This document shows positions 46,569 through 57,995 of a DNA stretch of 64,000 nt, piece after piece. The stretch is from Lonicera japonica. Taxonomy: Eukaryota; Streptophyta; Magnoliopsida; Dipsacales; Caprifoliaceae. The stretch is taken from assembly GCA_021464415.1 (NCBI GenBank), contig CM038468.1, forward strand, positions 26,069,325 to 26,133,324, written 5' to 3'. Every line of letters begins with the position of its first letter. Positions within the stretch are counted from its first letter, which is position 1. The notes beneath the pieces were generated by a model, which ran no database searches, had not been told where the DNA came from, and worked only from the letters and a program-made list of their open reading frames with translations. Position numbers and translations under genes: made by a program.

Positions 46569-47380
46569 TATGATTTTTCTCTTTGGAACTACCATTTCTA
46601 AGGAAGAAGAAGGGTTTTTGTCTCTCTATAGTTAGGTTTCTAGGCTAAGGGTTGCTTGTTTGAAGTTGAGGCCCACCCCTTTATTTATATAAAACATAAA
46701 GGGGACACCAGTATAAGAGTGAGTGGAGGAGGACCATGGTACAACAGTGAGTGGAGTGGTGAGCTAGGTATATGCTCTGTGAACTAATGAGACACCTCCT
46801 TTGTACAAAATTTTTATGCCATGTATGAGAGATGAGACGTGCGCTGACATATATATACTGATACTTTGCCCTTTTTGGTACTGAAAATATAATTTGCCTA
46901 CTGTAATTTTGTGTCTTGTGAGGCCAAGGTGAATTAGTTCGATCCTTGACTGAGCTGAACAGGTTCTTTAGCCAAGGTGATCACTCAGGCCTAGTAATTT
47001 AGGCCAAAGTGTTCACTTAGGCATAACTGATCCAGGCTAAGGTGGTCATTTAGGCCTTGCTGATTTAAGTCAAAGTGAGCTCTTCATATCTTGAGTTGGG
47101 CCGTATGACCATGGCCCAATATTTCACTTTTGGAGTTCGTCTTTCTCACGCCAGTCATTTTATCAGGCCTAATTAATCAATCAATTGTCGCCACTTTAAT
47201 ATACGATTATGACGAGTAAAGGTGATAGAAAAGCCCCACATCACAATGGAATTGTCCAAAATAGAAATAAGTAAAACCAGGGAGACAAGGGATGAGTGGC
47301 ATAGGATATTCTGAGGTGGAAGGACATTTTGGTGTTTTTTTGCTTAAAGGAAGTCAAAAGTATGTTTATTAATGGTTTAT
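46569..47380. other. non-coding stretch with 33-bp minisatellite, copy C
   Basis: Counterpart of 18962-19780; minisatellite near 46971-47069. No gene recognised. Confidence 0.5.
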
Positions 47381-47794
47381 AATATATTTATAAAAATAAT
47401 AATAAAGAAAAATTTGGTTCGGTTCAATAAAACTGAACCTTAAGGATATAAAAACTGTTATCGTATAGTAAATTGTTAGTTAACCAACTTCTGATTACCA
47501 ATTTTAACCAATTCAGTTAAGTTCAATTTTTTTTTCATTTTGTTCGATTTTCGATTTTTTTCAATATAAAATGTCAACCCTAATTTGAAGAAAATATATT
47601 TATAAAAATAATAATAAAGAAAAATTCGATTTGGTTCAATAAAACTGAACCTAGAGGATACAAAAATTGTTATTGTACAATAAATTGTTTATTAACCAAC
47701 ATTTGATTACCAATTTTAACCGATTCGGTTCAGTTCAATTTATTTTTTCATTTTGTTCAATTTTCGATATAAAATGTCAACCCTAATTTTAAGA
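47381..47794. repeat. tandem duplication, two units of about 212 bp
   Basis: Units start AATATATTTATAAAAATAAT at 47381 and 47593 and contain GGTTCAATAAAACTGAACC, ACCAATTTTAACC and ATATAAAATGTCAACCCTAAT. Units differ at many sites, so the duplication is old. Copy A breaks off at the gap inside unit 1. Confidence 0.8.
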
Positions 47795-48744
47795 CAACAA
47801 AACTCGTCTTTAAATTACACACATCACATCTTAATCATTAAATTTATTTTTCAACAATACCAAATTCACTAATCACATTATATGTTAAATCTCAACAGCA
47901 TAATTTTGTATCTTTTATTCATTTATCATTGCTCCTTGTTATATGGATATACTTATGAAAAGTATGAATTTACTATTAAAGCTAAAAGTACATAATATAT
48001 ATAAACTAGGTTATGCCCGTGCCATCTGGTACGAATAAGAAAAAAGAATTATTAGTCATGATTTTTCTCAAGAGGAATTGTTTACATTAAATATAATTTA
48101 AGCCACTTCACCTCTATTAGTGACTTTAGAGGATCCTAATCCATTTGAAGCTATTATAGTTATCATCAAATTTTGACTAAATTACACATAAAAAATTAAA
48201 CTCCATCTGATTTTTGTCCAGTGTAATATTTTGTAATCAAAATTTACTACTGATCGGAAAAACATAAACCTAGTACACCTTTAAAAATATGATTGAAAGA
48301 GATAATGCTACTTCAAATTTTCAATGTTACATTCTTTTACAGTTCTTCTACGGTAAACAATTTCCTTTAAACAATAAACATTTTTAACTTAACATTGGAT
48401 GCAAAAAGATACCCAATGCTAAAGCAGGCTCCCTAGATATACACATGTAGGAATAATTTTTACCCAACGTGCACAAAAAATTATAAGCATGTCCCAAAAA
48501 AAGTAGCCTAATACTCAATCAAAGATTGTTACCCTTTGTCTCCATAAGCATCCTCAACATTATTCTCGAAAATGTTGAGGTGTCTATATCCAAGTAACTT
48601 GGCCATCGCAAACTTGTGCGGACAAAAAACTGCAGGTAACAATATATACTAACGCTATAATGTAAATATAATTTGTTTAAAGGATCCATTTCTATTTGAG
48701 ATATTAATTTACCCTGTTATGTATTCCCTATCTTCTTCTATCTG
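47795..48744. other. non-coding stretch
   Basis: AT-rich; no gene or element boundary recognised. Confidence 0.5.
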
Positions 48745-49185
48745 CAATGTTCTAAAAATCGTGAATCGGAAATCGATCGGCAAGGTGGGGAGTGGGGATT
48801 TTTTATTTTATCGGGGATTTATCGGGGATAAATCGGAAAAAATCGGATATGCACTGTTCACCTATAAATAATATTTTAAATAATATATTATATAACAATA
48901 TGCTAAATAAAACATAATAATAACAAAATGGTCATTAATAGAGTAAAATGTTAAATAAAAATAACTTTTTTTTAAAACATTAAAAAAAAGGGCTTCTCAC
49001 CTATTTACTAGACCAGTTAATAATTTCGTAAATTGCAATATACACAAGGGTAAATAGGTAATTCGTCCCTTACTAAAATTAAAACCCTACCTCCTATTCT
49101 TAACCCCTCTTTCTCATACGTAACAACTCCCACACAGCTGCCGTCTTCATCTCCTCCTTCCATCTCTCTTCATCTGCTTTCACTT

Positions 49186-49228
<43 letters not shown>

Positions 49229-49544
49229 TTTTGTTCTTAGGCTTCTTCCGAGTTCCACCATCATTGCTTCGAGCCTTCGATCGTTGTTGGTCATTGAAGC
49301 TCTCTCTCTCTCTCTCTCTCTTTGTTTTGAGGTCGAGTGAAGGAGTGAAGAAGAGAGGCGAGGTCGAGTGAAGGTCGAGTAAAGGAGTGAAGAAGAGAGG
49401 CGAGGTCGAGTGAAGGAGAGAGGCGAGGTCGATTTCTTCCTAGCCCGATTTTTTCAGCCGATCATGCATGATCGTATCGGGTCATGGCCGATTGCCGATT
49501 AATCGGCGATAAATCGGCCTGAATCGGTGATTTTTAGAACACTG
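48745..49544. mobile_element. hAT-like non-autonomous element (800 bp)
   Basis: Ends CAATGTTCTAAAAATC and the complement of GATTTTTAGAACACTG, with a perfect 8-bp duplication TCTATCTG (48737-48744, 49545-49552). TIRs continue into repeats of AATCGG/CCGATT. The interior holds CT runs (49191-49225, 49298-49322) and a minisatellite of GAGGTCGAGTGAAGG units (49330-49430), resembling a 5' leader. No transposase. Confidence 0.85.
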
Positions 49545-49617
49545 TCTATCTGTATTGTTTATTCGCTTGAACTCCGCAACCAAGTGATCCCAATCCTGTA
49601 ATTTTGTTTGAAGTAAG

Positions 49618-49618
<1 letters not shown>

Positions 49619-49692
<74 letters not shown>

Positions 49693-49804
49693 CAACAACA
49701 ACAACAACAACAAATACAACAACAACAACAACAACAATAACAACAACAACAACAACAACACCACCACCACCACCACCACCACCACTAATAATAACAATAA
49801 TAAT

Positions 49805-49879
<75 letters not shown>

Positions 49880-49881
49880 AA
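49619..49881. repeat. compound trinucleotide microsatellite (AAT/AAC/ACC)
   Basis: About 260 bases of trinucleotides in fixed phase: AAT units, then AAC, a block of ACC, AAT again and a long AAC run. Phase is kept through all switches, so three frames stay open by chance; these are not proteins. Confidence 0.95.
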
Positions 49882-50682
49882 CATAGTATACCATGCAAAG
49901 GGGGCATCATAATAAAACTTCTGGGTTGACGATATTTTTATAATTAAAGTTAGATAATTAAAAACCTTACATGATCATGTGTGGTTAAATTGGAAAGCAT
50001 CCCAGACGGAGGATTTGCGACGGCGCACACTGCATTCGAAGTGACATGAAAAAAATTATAAGTTTATAGTTTTCTTCAATTTTTTTCAACGTAAAATATA
50101 TTTATAGTGAATTAATTAATTCAAAGAGGGGTTGTCCTTAAAAGAGTAAAAAGAAAATTGAATTCACTTTGTTAAAATAAAATTTGGTGTCGTATATAAA
50201 ATTAAAACTGAAACTTGATTTTAAAATGTTGCACCAAGGATCGTTTATATCCATTCAAATTCCCCATGTAAAAGCAAGTCTAATATTTTTTTTTATTCAA
50301 ATGGTTGAATATTAAAGTCTATTTAACATTTAGCATAAGCAAAAACAATTGTACTCATTATATTAATTAGACCATTTAACGTGTACACTTGCATTTTTTC
50401 TCTTTAATAAATAAATAGCATTCAACATATAATCCGAATTGTTTCAAGACAAAAAGAAAGTACAATTTTTCTTATCCGCAAAATAAACCATTCAGTGAAG
50501 AGAAAGAAAAAACAAATTTTTCAATATTTGCAAATGAGAAAGTTGTTTGATATATTTAAGTCTCTAAAAATAAAAGAGTTGGGCTTGTTTTACTAAAAGA
50601 TTTTAAAATTATCTAAATCTAAATAAAAGAAAATTTTAAAGATTTGAATTCAAATAAACAAATATTTTAAAAAAGAATCTAA
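49882..50682. other. non-coding stretch
   Basis: AT-rich, no gene. The last 105 bases (from about 50578) are one unit of a repeat that recurs at 51211 and 51421 (AAATTATCTAAATC, AAATAAAAGAAAATTT). Confidence 0.5.
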
Positions 50683-51182
50683 GAGCATCTCCAATGGTAG
50701 AGTAAAAATTAATTTGTAAATCACATGTGTCAACTCACTTTAACAAAAAAAACTTGAATGCTAAAAAAAAGTGCTCCAATGGTACTTTTGTAAAGTTTTG
50801 TGTAAATTTTGAAATAACAAATAAGATTCTAACACATGTTAAATATCAATTCAAGAAATTTTCTTATTAATTTTTTCTTGATTTTTTTACAAATAATCTT
50901 GTAATCACAATGGATCTTGATTTATAGGTATTGATGAGTAGATTTCAAATATGTAATTTTTATTAAAATATATATTTTACATTTAAAGTTATTACTTTTC
51001 CAATTTTTATAAAAAAAATTGAAGAAAGAGAAAACTGATGTGGCATTGTAAAATAGGAGTGTATTTTACACAACTATTTTACACAAATTTCAATTTTAAA
51101 AGACTGCTGGAGACAAAAAAAAAATTACAAGTTGTGTAAATTTTACACAAAACAAAGATTTAAAACACTATTGGAGATGCTC
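50683..51182. mobile_element. Tourist-like MITE (500 bp)
   Basis: Inverted ends GAGCATCTCCAATGG and the complement of CTATTGGAGATGCTC, flanked by TAA on both sides (50680-50682, 51183-51185), as in PIF/Harbinger-derived Tourist elements. Inserted in a repeat unit. No ORF. Confidence 0.75.
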
Positions 51183-51573
51183 TAATCACATTTGAATTTT
51201 TTTATTGTTGTAGGTTGGTTTTAACAAAAGATTTTAAAATTATCTAAATCTAAATAAAAGAAAATTTTAAAGTTTTGAATTCAAATAAACAGATATTTTA
51301 AAAAAGTGTCTAATCACATTTGTATTTTATATTCATATAATCCAAATTTTTTAATTTTTTGATTTAAAATAAAAAATATATTTTAGTAAAGAGTTTAATC
51401 ATATTGCTATTTTCTATTGATATAGGCTTGTTTAACAAAATATTTTAAAATTATCTAAATCGAAATAAAAGAAAATTTAAAAGTTTTGAATTCAAATAAA
51501 TAGATATTTTAAAAAAGTGTCTAATCACATTTATAATAATCTAATCACATTGAAAAAAGTGATGGGCGGATTG

Positions 51574-53303
51574 GGAGTTTTTTTTTTGTCTAACTAGTGT
51601 TGTTTTAAAACTTATTTAGGTAAATAGGGTACTTTTCATTTTATTTGGTAAAATAGGATGAACGTAGAAACGCCGGTGGCTCCAATGATTTAAAAAACAA
51701 AAATAAAAATTTACCAACTTAAAAATGCCATTAGCAATAGTGATTTTACTTGTAAAAACGCCACTGTCGCTGGTGTTTTTAAAACAATTTTTTTTTTGGA
51801 TTTTTTTTTTCAAATCTAAATATAGTTTCTTGGCTGTTTTTTTCTTTGTTTGATTTTCTTTTAGATTTGAGACCTCCATATCTTTTCTTTTTTTGATTTT
51901 CATTTCTTTTAATTTTTTTTTTAAAAAAATTGCTTGCATATTGTTATTATAAATTGAATTTCTCATTTAAAGTTATAGCATTTAAATTATTTTAGATAAT
52001 TATTAGTATGTGAAAGTTTTTTGTGTGTATATTATTAGTGTGAGAGTTTTATCTTTGAATTCTTGATTTTGATGCGTGTATAAAATTTATCTAATGGTGT
52101 ACAATGCCTACTACATTATGTGTATTTTATAATATAAATTGATTTGCGTTAAATTGTTCAGTACATATAATCAAATAATGTTTAATAATTAAAATTTAAT
52201 ATAACTAAAAAAAGGTACTTGAAGAAATAAAACATTTAGATAAACCCATTACACATAATAGAGATTCAAAACGAACGGTTTGTGTCTGTGCAAAGATCCA
52301 TTTGTAGAGTCGATGAATACAGGTGTTGAATACAATATTGAAGAAATGGCAACGAGTCCAGATGCACATATGCAACGGAAAATTGATTGAAATCATGGGT
52401 TTTATCACGTTTTTCTTAAATTGTATTGCATCTTCCTCTTTTTTATGTTCATCAAATTGATGTAAAAGCTCGTTCGTCTGTTGTATGACTGATAAGTTTA
52501 TGTTTGTTTTGAATTTATATTACGTGTAATGGGTTTATGTAAATGTTTTATTTCTTTGTGTACCTTTTTTTAGTTATGTTTAATTTTAATTATTAAAAAT
52601 TATTTGGTTATATGTACTGAACAATTTAATATAAATTAATCTATATTATAAAATATACATATTGTAGTAGGCATTGTACACCATTAGATACATTTTATAC
52701 ACGCATCAAGATCAGGAATTCAAAGATAAAACTCCCATACTAACAATATAAACAAAATAAACTTTCACACACTAATAATTTTCTAATATAATTTAAATGC
52801 TATAACTTTAAATGAGCAAGTCAATTTATAATAATATCATGCAAGAAAATCTTTAAAAAATAATTTAAAAGAAAAAAAAAGAAAGGAAAATCAAACAAAG
52901 AAAATATATGGAGGTCTCAAATCTAAAAGAAAATTAAGCAAAGAAAAAACAAACAATCAAGAAAAGAAAAGATATGAATTTTTTTAAAAAACAAAATTAA
53001 GCAAAGAAGAAAAAAATGGCCAAGAAAAGATATTCGGATTTGAAAAAAAAATTCAAAATTTAAAAGAAAAAAAAAACCAACTATTTTAAAAACGCCAGTG
53101 CCAGTGGTGTTTTTACATGTAAAATCGCTACTGCTACCATGTAAAATCGCCATTTCCAGTGGCGTTTTTAAGTTGGTGATTTTTTTTTAAATCGTTGGTG
53201 CCACTGGCGTTTTTATGTTCCACCCCCATTTTCCTAAATAAGATGAAAAGTAACCCATTTACCTAAATATATTTCAAAACAACTCTAGTTAGACAAAAAA
53301 CTC
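51574..53303. mobile_element. foldback element with about 700-bp arms (1730 bp)
   Basis: The left arm (51574 to about 52275) and right arm (about 52500-53303) are inverted copies containing AACGCC(A/G)GTGGC motifs and long poly-T/poly-A stretches; the loop is about 225 bases. Flanks GGCGGATTG and GGCAGATTG (8 of 9) fit a Mutator-type 9-bp duplication. No protein. Confidence 0.75.
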
Positions 53304-53924
53304 GGCAGATTGGAGTACCAATAGCCATACATCCTAGACTATCATTACCTTCTTTATTTAATTATTTTTTTATTATTTTTTTTAAGCAAGAGACTAAAGA
53401 AATTTGAATAAAAGAAATTATATGTGACGGTGGAGGCGTTTATGCAATGTTGGTTGCGACGATGGTAGCGTTTTTAGTTCCCACATGATGAGAGAATATG
53501 ATGAGCGGGGGAGAAGGAGAGAGAGAAAATGAAGTAAGAGAGAATAACACGTGAGAGAAAAGGTGAATATTGGTGTATATGTGTAAAAAGGGTGAGAGGG
53601 CTGTCATTGGGACAATTTTGGATTAACTTGAAGATTTCAAGGTTGCTTCTCGGCGTTGTTAAAATAATACTTAGCCAGCAGCAGTCACGAACTGCGAGTG
53701 GGGATTAGTCGAGGTGCTCGAAAGTTGGTCCGGACACTTTGTGGGGAATCAAAAAAAAGTTGTATTAGAGATGCTAAAGTCATTTATAATTCATGTTAAT
53801 AATTTGAATCATAAGTTGACGATACTCAATTTTTTCATGTGAATTAAAATTACTATTTTGAGTTCCAAGAATAAACAAAAACTCAAATAACGGTGGAGTC
53901 GGGATTTAAACAAAGGAGGAGCCA

Positions 53925-54007
<83 letters not shown>

Positions 54008-54124
54008 CAAACAAACAAACATTGTATTTTAATACAAAAACATAATAATAATAATAAACGTCTTTAATACAACCAAACTAAAACATTCATTACTATCAAC
54101 AATGACATGATACGAGTTTCATAA
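53304..54124. other. non-coding stretch with SINE/LINE-like tail and AAT repeat
   Basis: No gene. GGGGATTAGTCGAGGTGC to a short A-run (53698-53757) looks like the 3' tail of a retroposon, but no promoter boxes were found. An (AAT)n run occupies 53930-54002, followed by (AAAC)n. Confidence 0.4.
53930..54002. repeat. (AAT)24 microsatellite
   Basis: Uninterrupted AAT/ATA run of about 73 bases, then CAAA units. Confidence 0.93.
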
Positions 54125-54499
54125 GAGTATCTCCAATGGAATAACCAAAATAGAATAAGTTAACAATGCATACCTCTCAAGGGTTATTTTTTCTCAATAA
54201 CCAAATTTATGGGGTTCATTATATTGATTGGTCAGAAATTAATCAATTTGAATTTTGTTTCAAAAAAAAGGAGGGAATTATGATTTAAATTTGAAAATAT
54301 TATCTTCTACCTAATAGAATTAGCAGGTCCCTAATTTTGGTTATTGAAAAATGTTGTTTAGTCTGATTATAAATGAAATAAATTTGGTTATTAATTAAAA
54401 GGTTGTTAAAATTTGATTATGCCATAGGAGTAGTATTTTTTGCCAACATTGTTAAATTTGACTATAATTGTTGTTTTAATTATACTATTGGAGATACTC
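54125..54499. mobile_element. Tourist-like MITE (375 bp)
   Basis: Ends GAGTATCTCCAATGG and the complement of CTATTGGAGATACTC with TAA on both sides (54122-54124, 54500-54502). Interior motif AATAACCAAA differs from the MITE at 50683, so it is a separate family. Confidence 0.7.
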
Positions 54500-54900
54500 T
54501 AATAACTTTTTTCAATAACCAAAACGAGAGGTCCACCAATTATATTGGTAAAATAGAATCTTTTCAAATTTAAATCGCATTTCCTAATTTTTCTGAAACA
54601 AAATTCAGATTGATTAATTTGTGACCAATTAATATAGTGAACTCCACAAATTTGGTTATTAAGAAAAAATAGTCGTCGGGAATGGCGACATTGTTAACTT
54701 TAACAACTATAATCAAAAGTCATTTTGATTATTCAATTTTAGTTATTCCATTGGAGATGCTTTAAAAGGAGTAGATTTAGTTATTGGTTAAAATGTTGCT
54801 AACATTTGATTATACCGTTAATTAGGGAATTGTTTTTAGCCGACATTGTTAAAATTAATTAGAATTGTTATTTTGATTATACCATTGAAAATACTCTAAT
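54500..54900. mobile_element. inverted and partial second and third copies of the Tourist-like MITE
   Basis: 54500-54762 is an inverted relative of 54125-54499, ending CCATTGGAGATGCTTT. A further piece with AATGTTGCTAACATTTG and ending ATTGAAAATACTCTAA runs to about 54898. Confidence 0.6.
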
Positions 54901-55419
54901 AGATTGTTAAATGATGAAAATTAGGGCTAGTATATTATGATATTAAAATAGCAATCACGAACAAAACATCAAACAAGAAACATTAACCATTTCTTTTAGC
55001 ATGATTTGAAAATGGTCCAAAAATTGGACTAATATACAGTGATTACTCCAAAAACCTAAGACTGAAATGACTAATAATGTATAAACACATAAAATATATA
55101 CTTAAATATTAGTCAATAATTAATTTTTTTTTTGATTTTTTAACATAATTCTATAGTCATGATGGATCTTATTTAATTGATCTTAATTAGTAGATTTTAA
55201 ATATTAAATATTATGACATTTTTAATGTAAACAATATTATTAGTTTGTAAGTTTATTGTGTGTATATTATTAACGCAAGTGTTTTAATTTTGATGTAATA
55301 TCTTGATATCTGTATAAAATTCATCAAAATAGTTAGAAATAATGTATACTATAATATGTGTAATTTTAACCATTAAATTTTTATACTTTTTGGAAAAAAA
55401 AATTATCAAAGATATTTTG

Positions 55420-55509
<90 letters not shown>

Positions 55510-56622
55510 AAGAAAAAAACAAACAACGAGCCGTCATTATCCTCATGTTGCAGCCGACGTATCAAGAATTCAACTTCAACCACAACACTTGTGGATAGAC
55601 TTACTGGGATTAGTCTCCGGTTTAAATTTTGGCAGCTATAATAATATATTTAGATTTCTAAGTAAATATTATGGTATGTTTGATAAGTGTTATTTTCTTA
55701 AAAAATATGAGTTTTTCATTCAAATTTTTATTTTTGATATGTTGGATTGATTTTATTTTTTACATAGTCAAATTCTAACTTTGAATGTGACATTGTTTTT
55801 TTTCAAAAGTTAAAAAATATTTTCTTAAAAGAAAAGAGGTTTTGTTTTTTAAGTTAAAGCATGCATTTTTAGCCAGTTTTAATACTTTACCCCCTTTCTC
55901 TTTCTCTCTCCGTCTCTCTTTACTTTCCATTTTTTTGGTATAATATATTTGAGAATAAGGTAAAAAAATGCATAATTACTCAAAAATATTTTTTCATATA
56001 TCCTTGAAAATTAATTTAACAATATGAAAAAAATTAATTATATATTGTTTAATTTAGGGGACATATTTATTTTAATGTATATTTTATTTTATTTTATTTT
56101 TAACATATCCCAAATTTTATGTAGAAAATGTACAAGTTTCATTGAAAATAATAGCTATCATACAACAAAATTTGAAAGAAGTTACAGTTTATATAGAAAA
56201 TAATAACTATCAAATATTAAAAAATGAAAAAATACAATATTTTTCTAGTAAAAAATTAAGACAATCAAATACATTTAATTAACATTTTTCATGCAATTTA
56301 ATTCTAAACAACTAAATTACTTAAAACTTATTTTTTTTTATACAAAATTTATATTTATAATCAAACGCACTCTTAAATTTTATATTTAATGTCATGCGCG
56401 GACAATTTGTAAACAACTAGAAACAATAAAAATTGAACTTGGTATTAACAAGTCAAACTTCGAAGTTGAATACTTCAGACGGCATAATAGTTCAAATCTT
56501 ATTAATATAATTTAAAAATGATATTATTATTATTATCAAAATAATTATATTTTTTGATAAAATTATATAAAATTTTAGAAGCATAAAATATTAAATCACA
56601 ATAATAATATTGAATCACAGTA
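54901..56622. other. non-coding stretch with (TA)n(GA)n
   Basis: AT-rich; no gene recognised apart from the dinucleotide run at 55423-55505. Confidence 0.5.
55423..55505. repeat. (TA)17(GA)24 compound microsatellite
   Basis: TA run switching to a GA run at about 55457; the minus-strand frames across it are artefacts. Confidence 0.93.
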
Positions 56623-56891
56623 AGGGTCCGTTTGACAATAACATGTAAAAAAAAGGTAAAAACAGTTAATTTTTGTGATTGAAAAATAAGTTAAGACATG
56701 TGAGATATCTTCTTACTTTGTGAATTTTTTCATAGAGGAATTTTTTTCACAAAAAATGGTGAAGGATGAAGGGCTCATAAAATGAACATGAAATGATGGA
56801 CGCGTTATCACATGGCTCAATTTATTTTCTAACTTCTTACTAAATCTAGTATTTTATTTTTCTTTTTTTATATTATTATCAAACTGAACCT
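56623..56891. mobile_element. MITE-like sequence (about 269 bp)
   Basis: Inverted ends AGGGTCCGTTTGACAATA and the complement of TATTATCAAACTGAACCT. No convincing target duplication. Class undecided, perhaps hAT. Confidence 0.5.
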
Positions 56892-57995
56892 ACTAGTATC
56901 TTTTTGAATTATCTTTGTAAAAGTATCAATGGCAACAATTTACGACAATTGCAAAGCTTTAAAAAGATATTTGGATTACATTAAAAAAAGGTTTGTAACT
57001 CAAGAATTAGTTTATTAGTCTCCTTTTAATAATAATATGAAAAATGAAAAGAAAAATACTTGATTTGCATGAAAAGTTATAAAATAAGTTAATATGTGTA
57101 ATGAAATGCTCTATATATATATCATGATCATTTTTATGAGTAGCATCCTTCATAATTTTTTACGGATTTTTTTTCTTCATCAAAATTCAAAGAAATTTTA
57201 TAATAGTTTTAGGATTCAATACTGGAATTTTGCACACATGCGGTGCATGTGCAATGTAAATATAAGTATTTTGACAGAAAAAAAAATTAGTAAGTGACTT
57301 TGTAGTTGAACATGTCTTAATACCCTTGTAATTGCAAGCACAATTTGAATCCTATTGTTTACGCTTAAATATAATTTTTTTTATGAACTTGAAGGTCGAA
57401 GGGATAAAATTGGAAAAAATTGGAAATTAACTCAAAACTTGACATAGATTTAAAATCAATGAAATGTCTTCTAACTGTATATAATAGTAAATTGGTATTA
57501 TAAAACAAGCTCAGTTGTTGTACAAATTAAGATTATATAGTTAGACACAGACTTTACGTATTTAGGCAAGATCTTTTAATTTTTTGTGAGTCGAACACCA
57601 GATCACCCGGACCTGAGTGGGAACATTTGCAAGTGAATGGTAATTACGTTGTCATGTTTATATATATGATTCTTACCATTTCCACGCCCACCTCTTTAAC
57701 TTTGTTAAACTTGCCAATTAAATTTACAATTCAAAATACTACTGGTCTATGAATGGCGCCCATTGATAGTAAATCAAAAAACACTAATCATATATTCAAA
57801 TTTCCTTATCAAGCTGAACATACAAACTCGAAAACTACTTGCCACCATTGCGTCACCCCAAACATCACATATGTCTTTATCTATATATATCCATTCACCC
57901 CCATGCACCTTTCATGCATACCCCATCCCCTCTCACTTCACCACCAAAACATAATAAATCCCCATAACAAAATCTCTCTGTCATACCAAATAGGC
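56892..57995. other. upstream region of the UGT gene
   Basis: No other gene. A CTATATATATCC segment near 57881-57892 is the best TATA candidate, about 105 bases before the start codon. The likely leader is CA-rich. Confidence 0.45.

Larger units (their letters stand above)
31005..47541. repeat. large duplicated block, copy C
   Basis: Near-identical to copy A from its position 3283 on, with all elements in the same order. The left edge is the CACTA insertion point within the LTR; the right edge passes beyond the point where copy A meets the N gap. Agrees with copy B at sites separating it from A. Confidence 0.9.

Noticed and set aside
49546..49912. Long poly-Leu, poly-Val and poly-Asn open frames
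   Set aside because: They are translations of the trinucleotide microsatellite and stay open only because the repeat phase is fixed.
51616..51966. Lys-rich minus-strand frame of 116 codons
   Set aside because: Lies within the A/T-rich arm of the foldback element; composition is explained by poly-T tracts.
53809..54018. Poly-Leu frame on the minus strand
   Set aside because: Product of the (AAT)n repeat.
55284..55583. Ser/Leu and Tyr/Ile repeat frame on the minus strand
   Set aside because: Product of the (TA)n(GA)n run.
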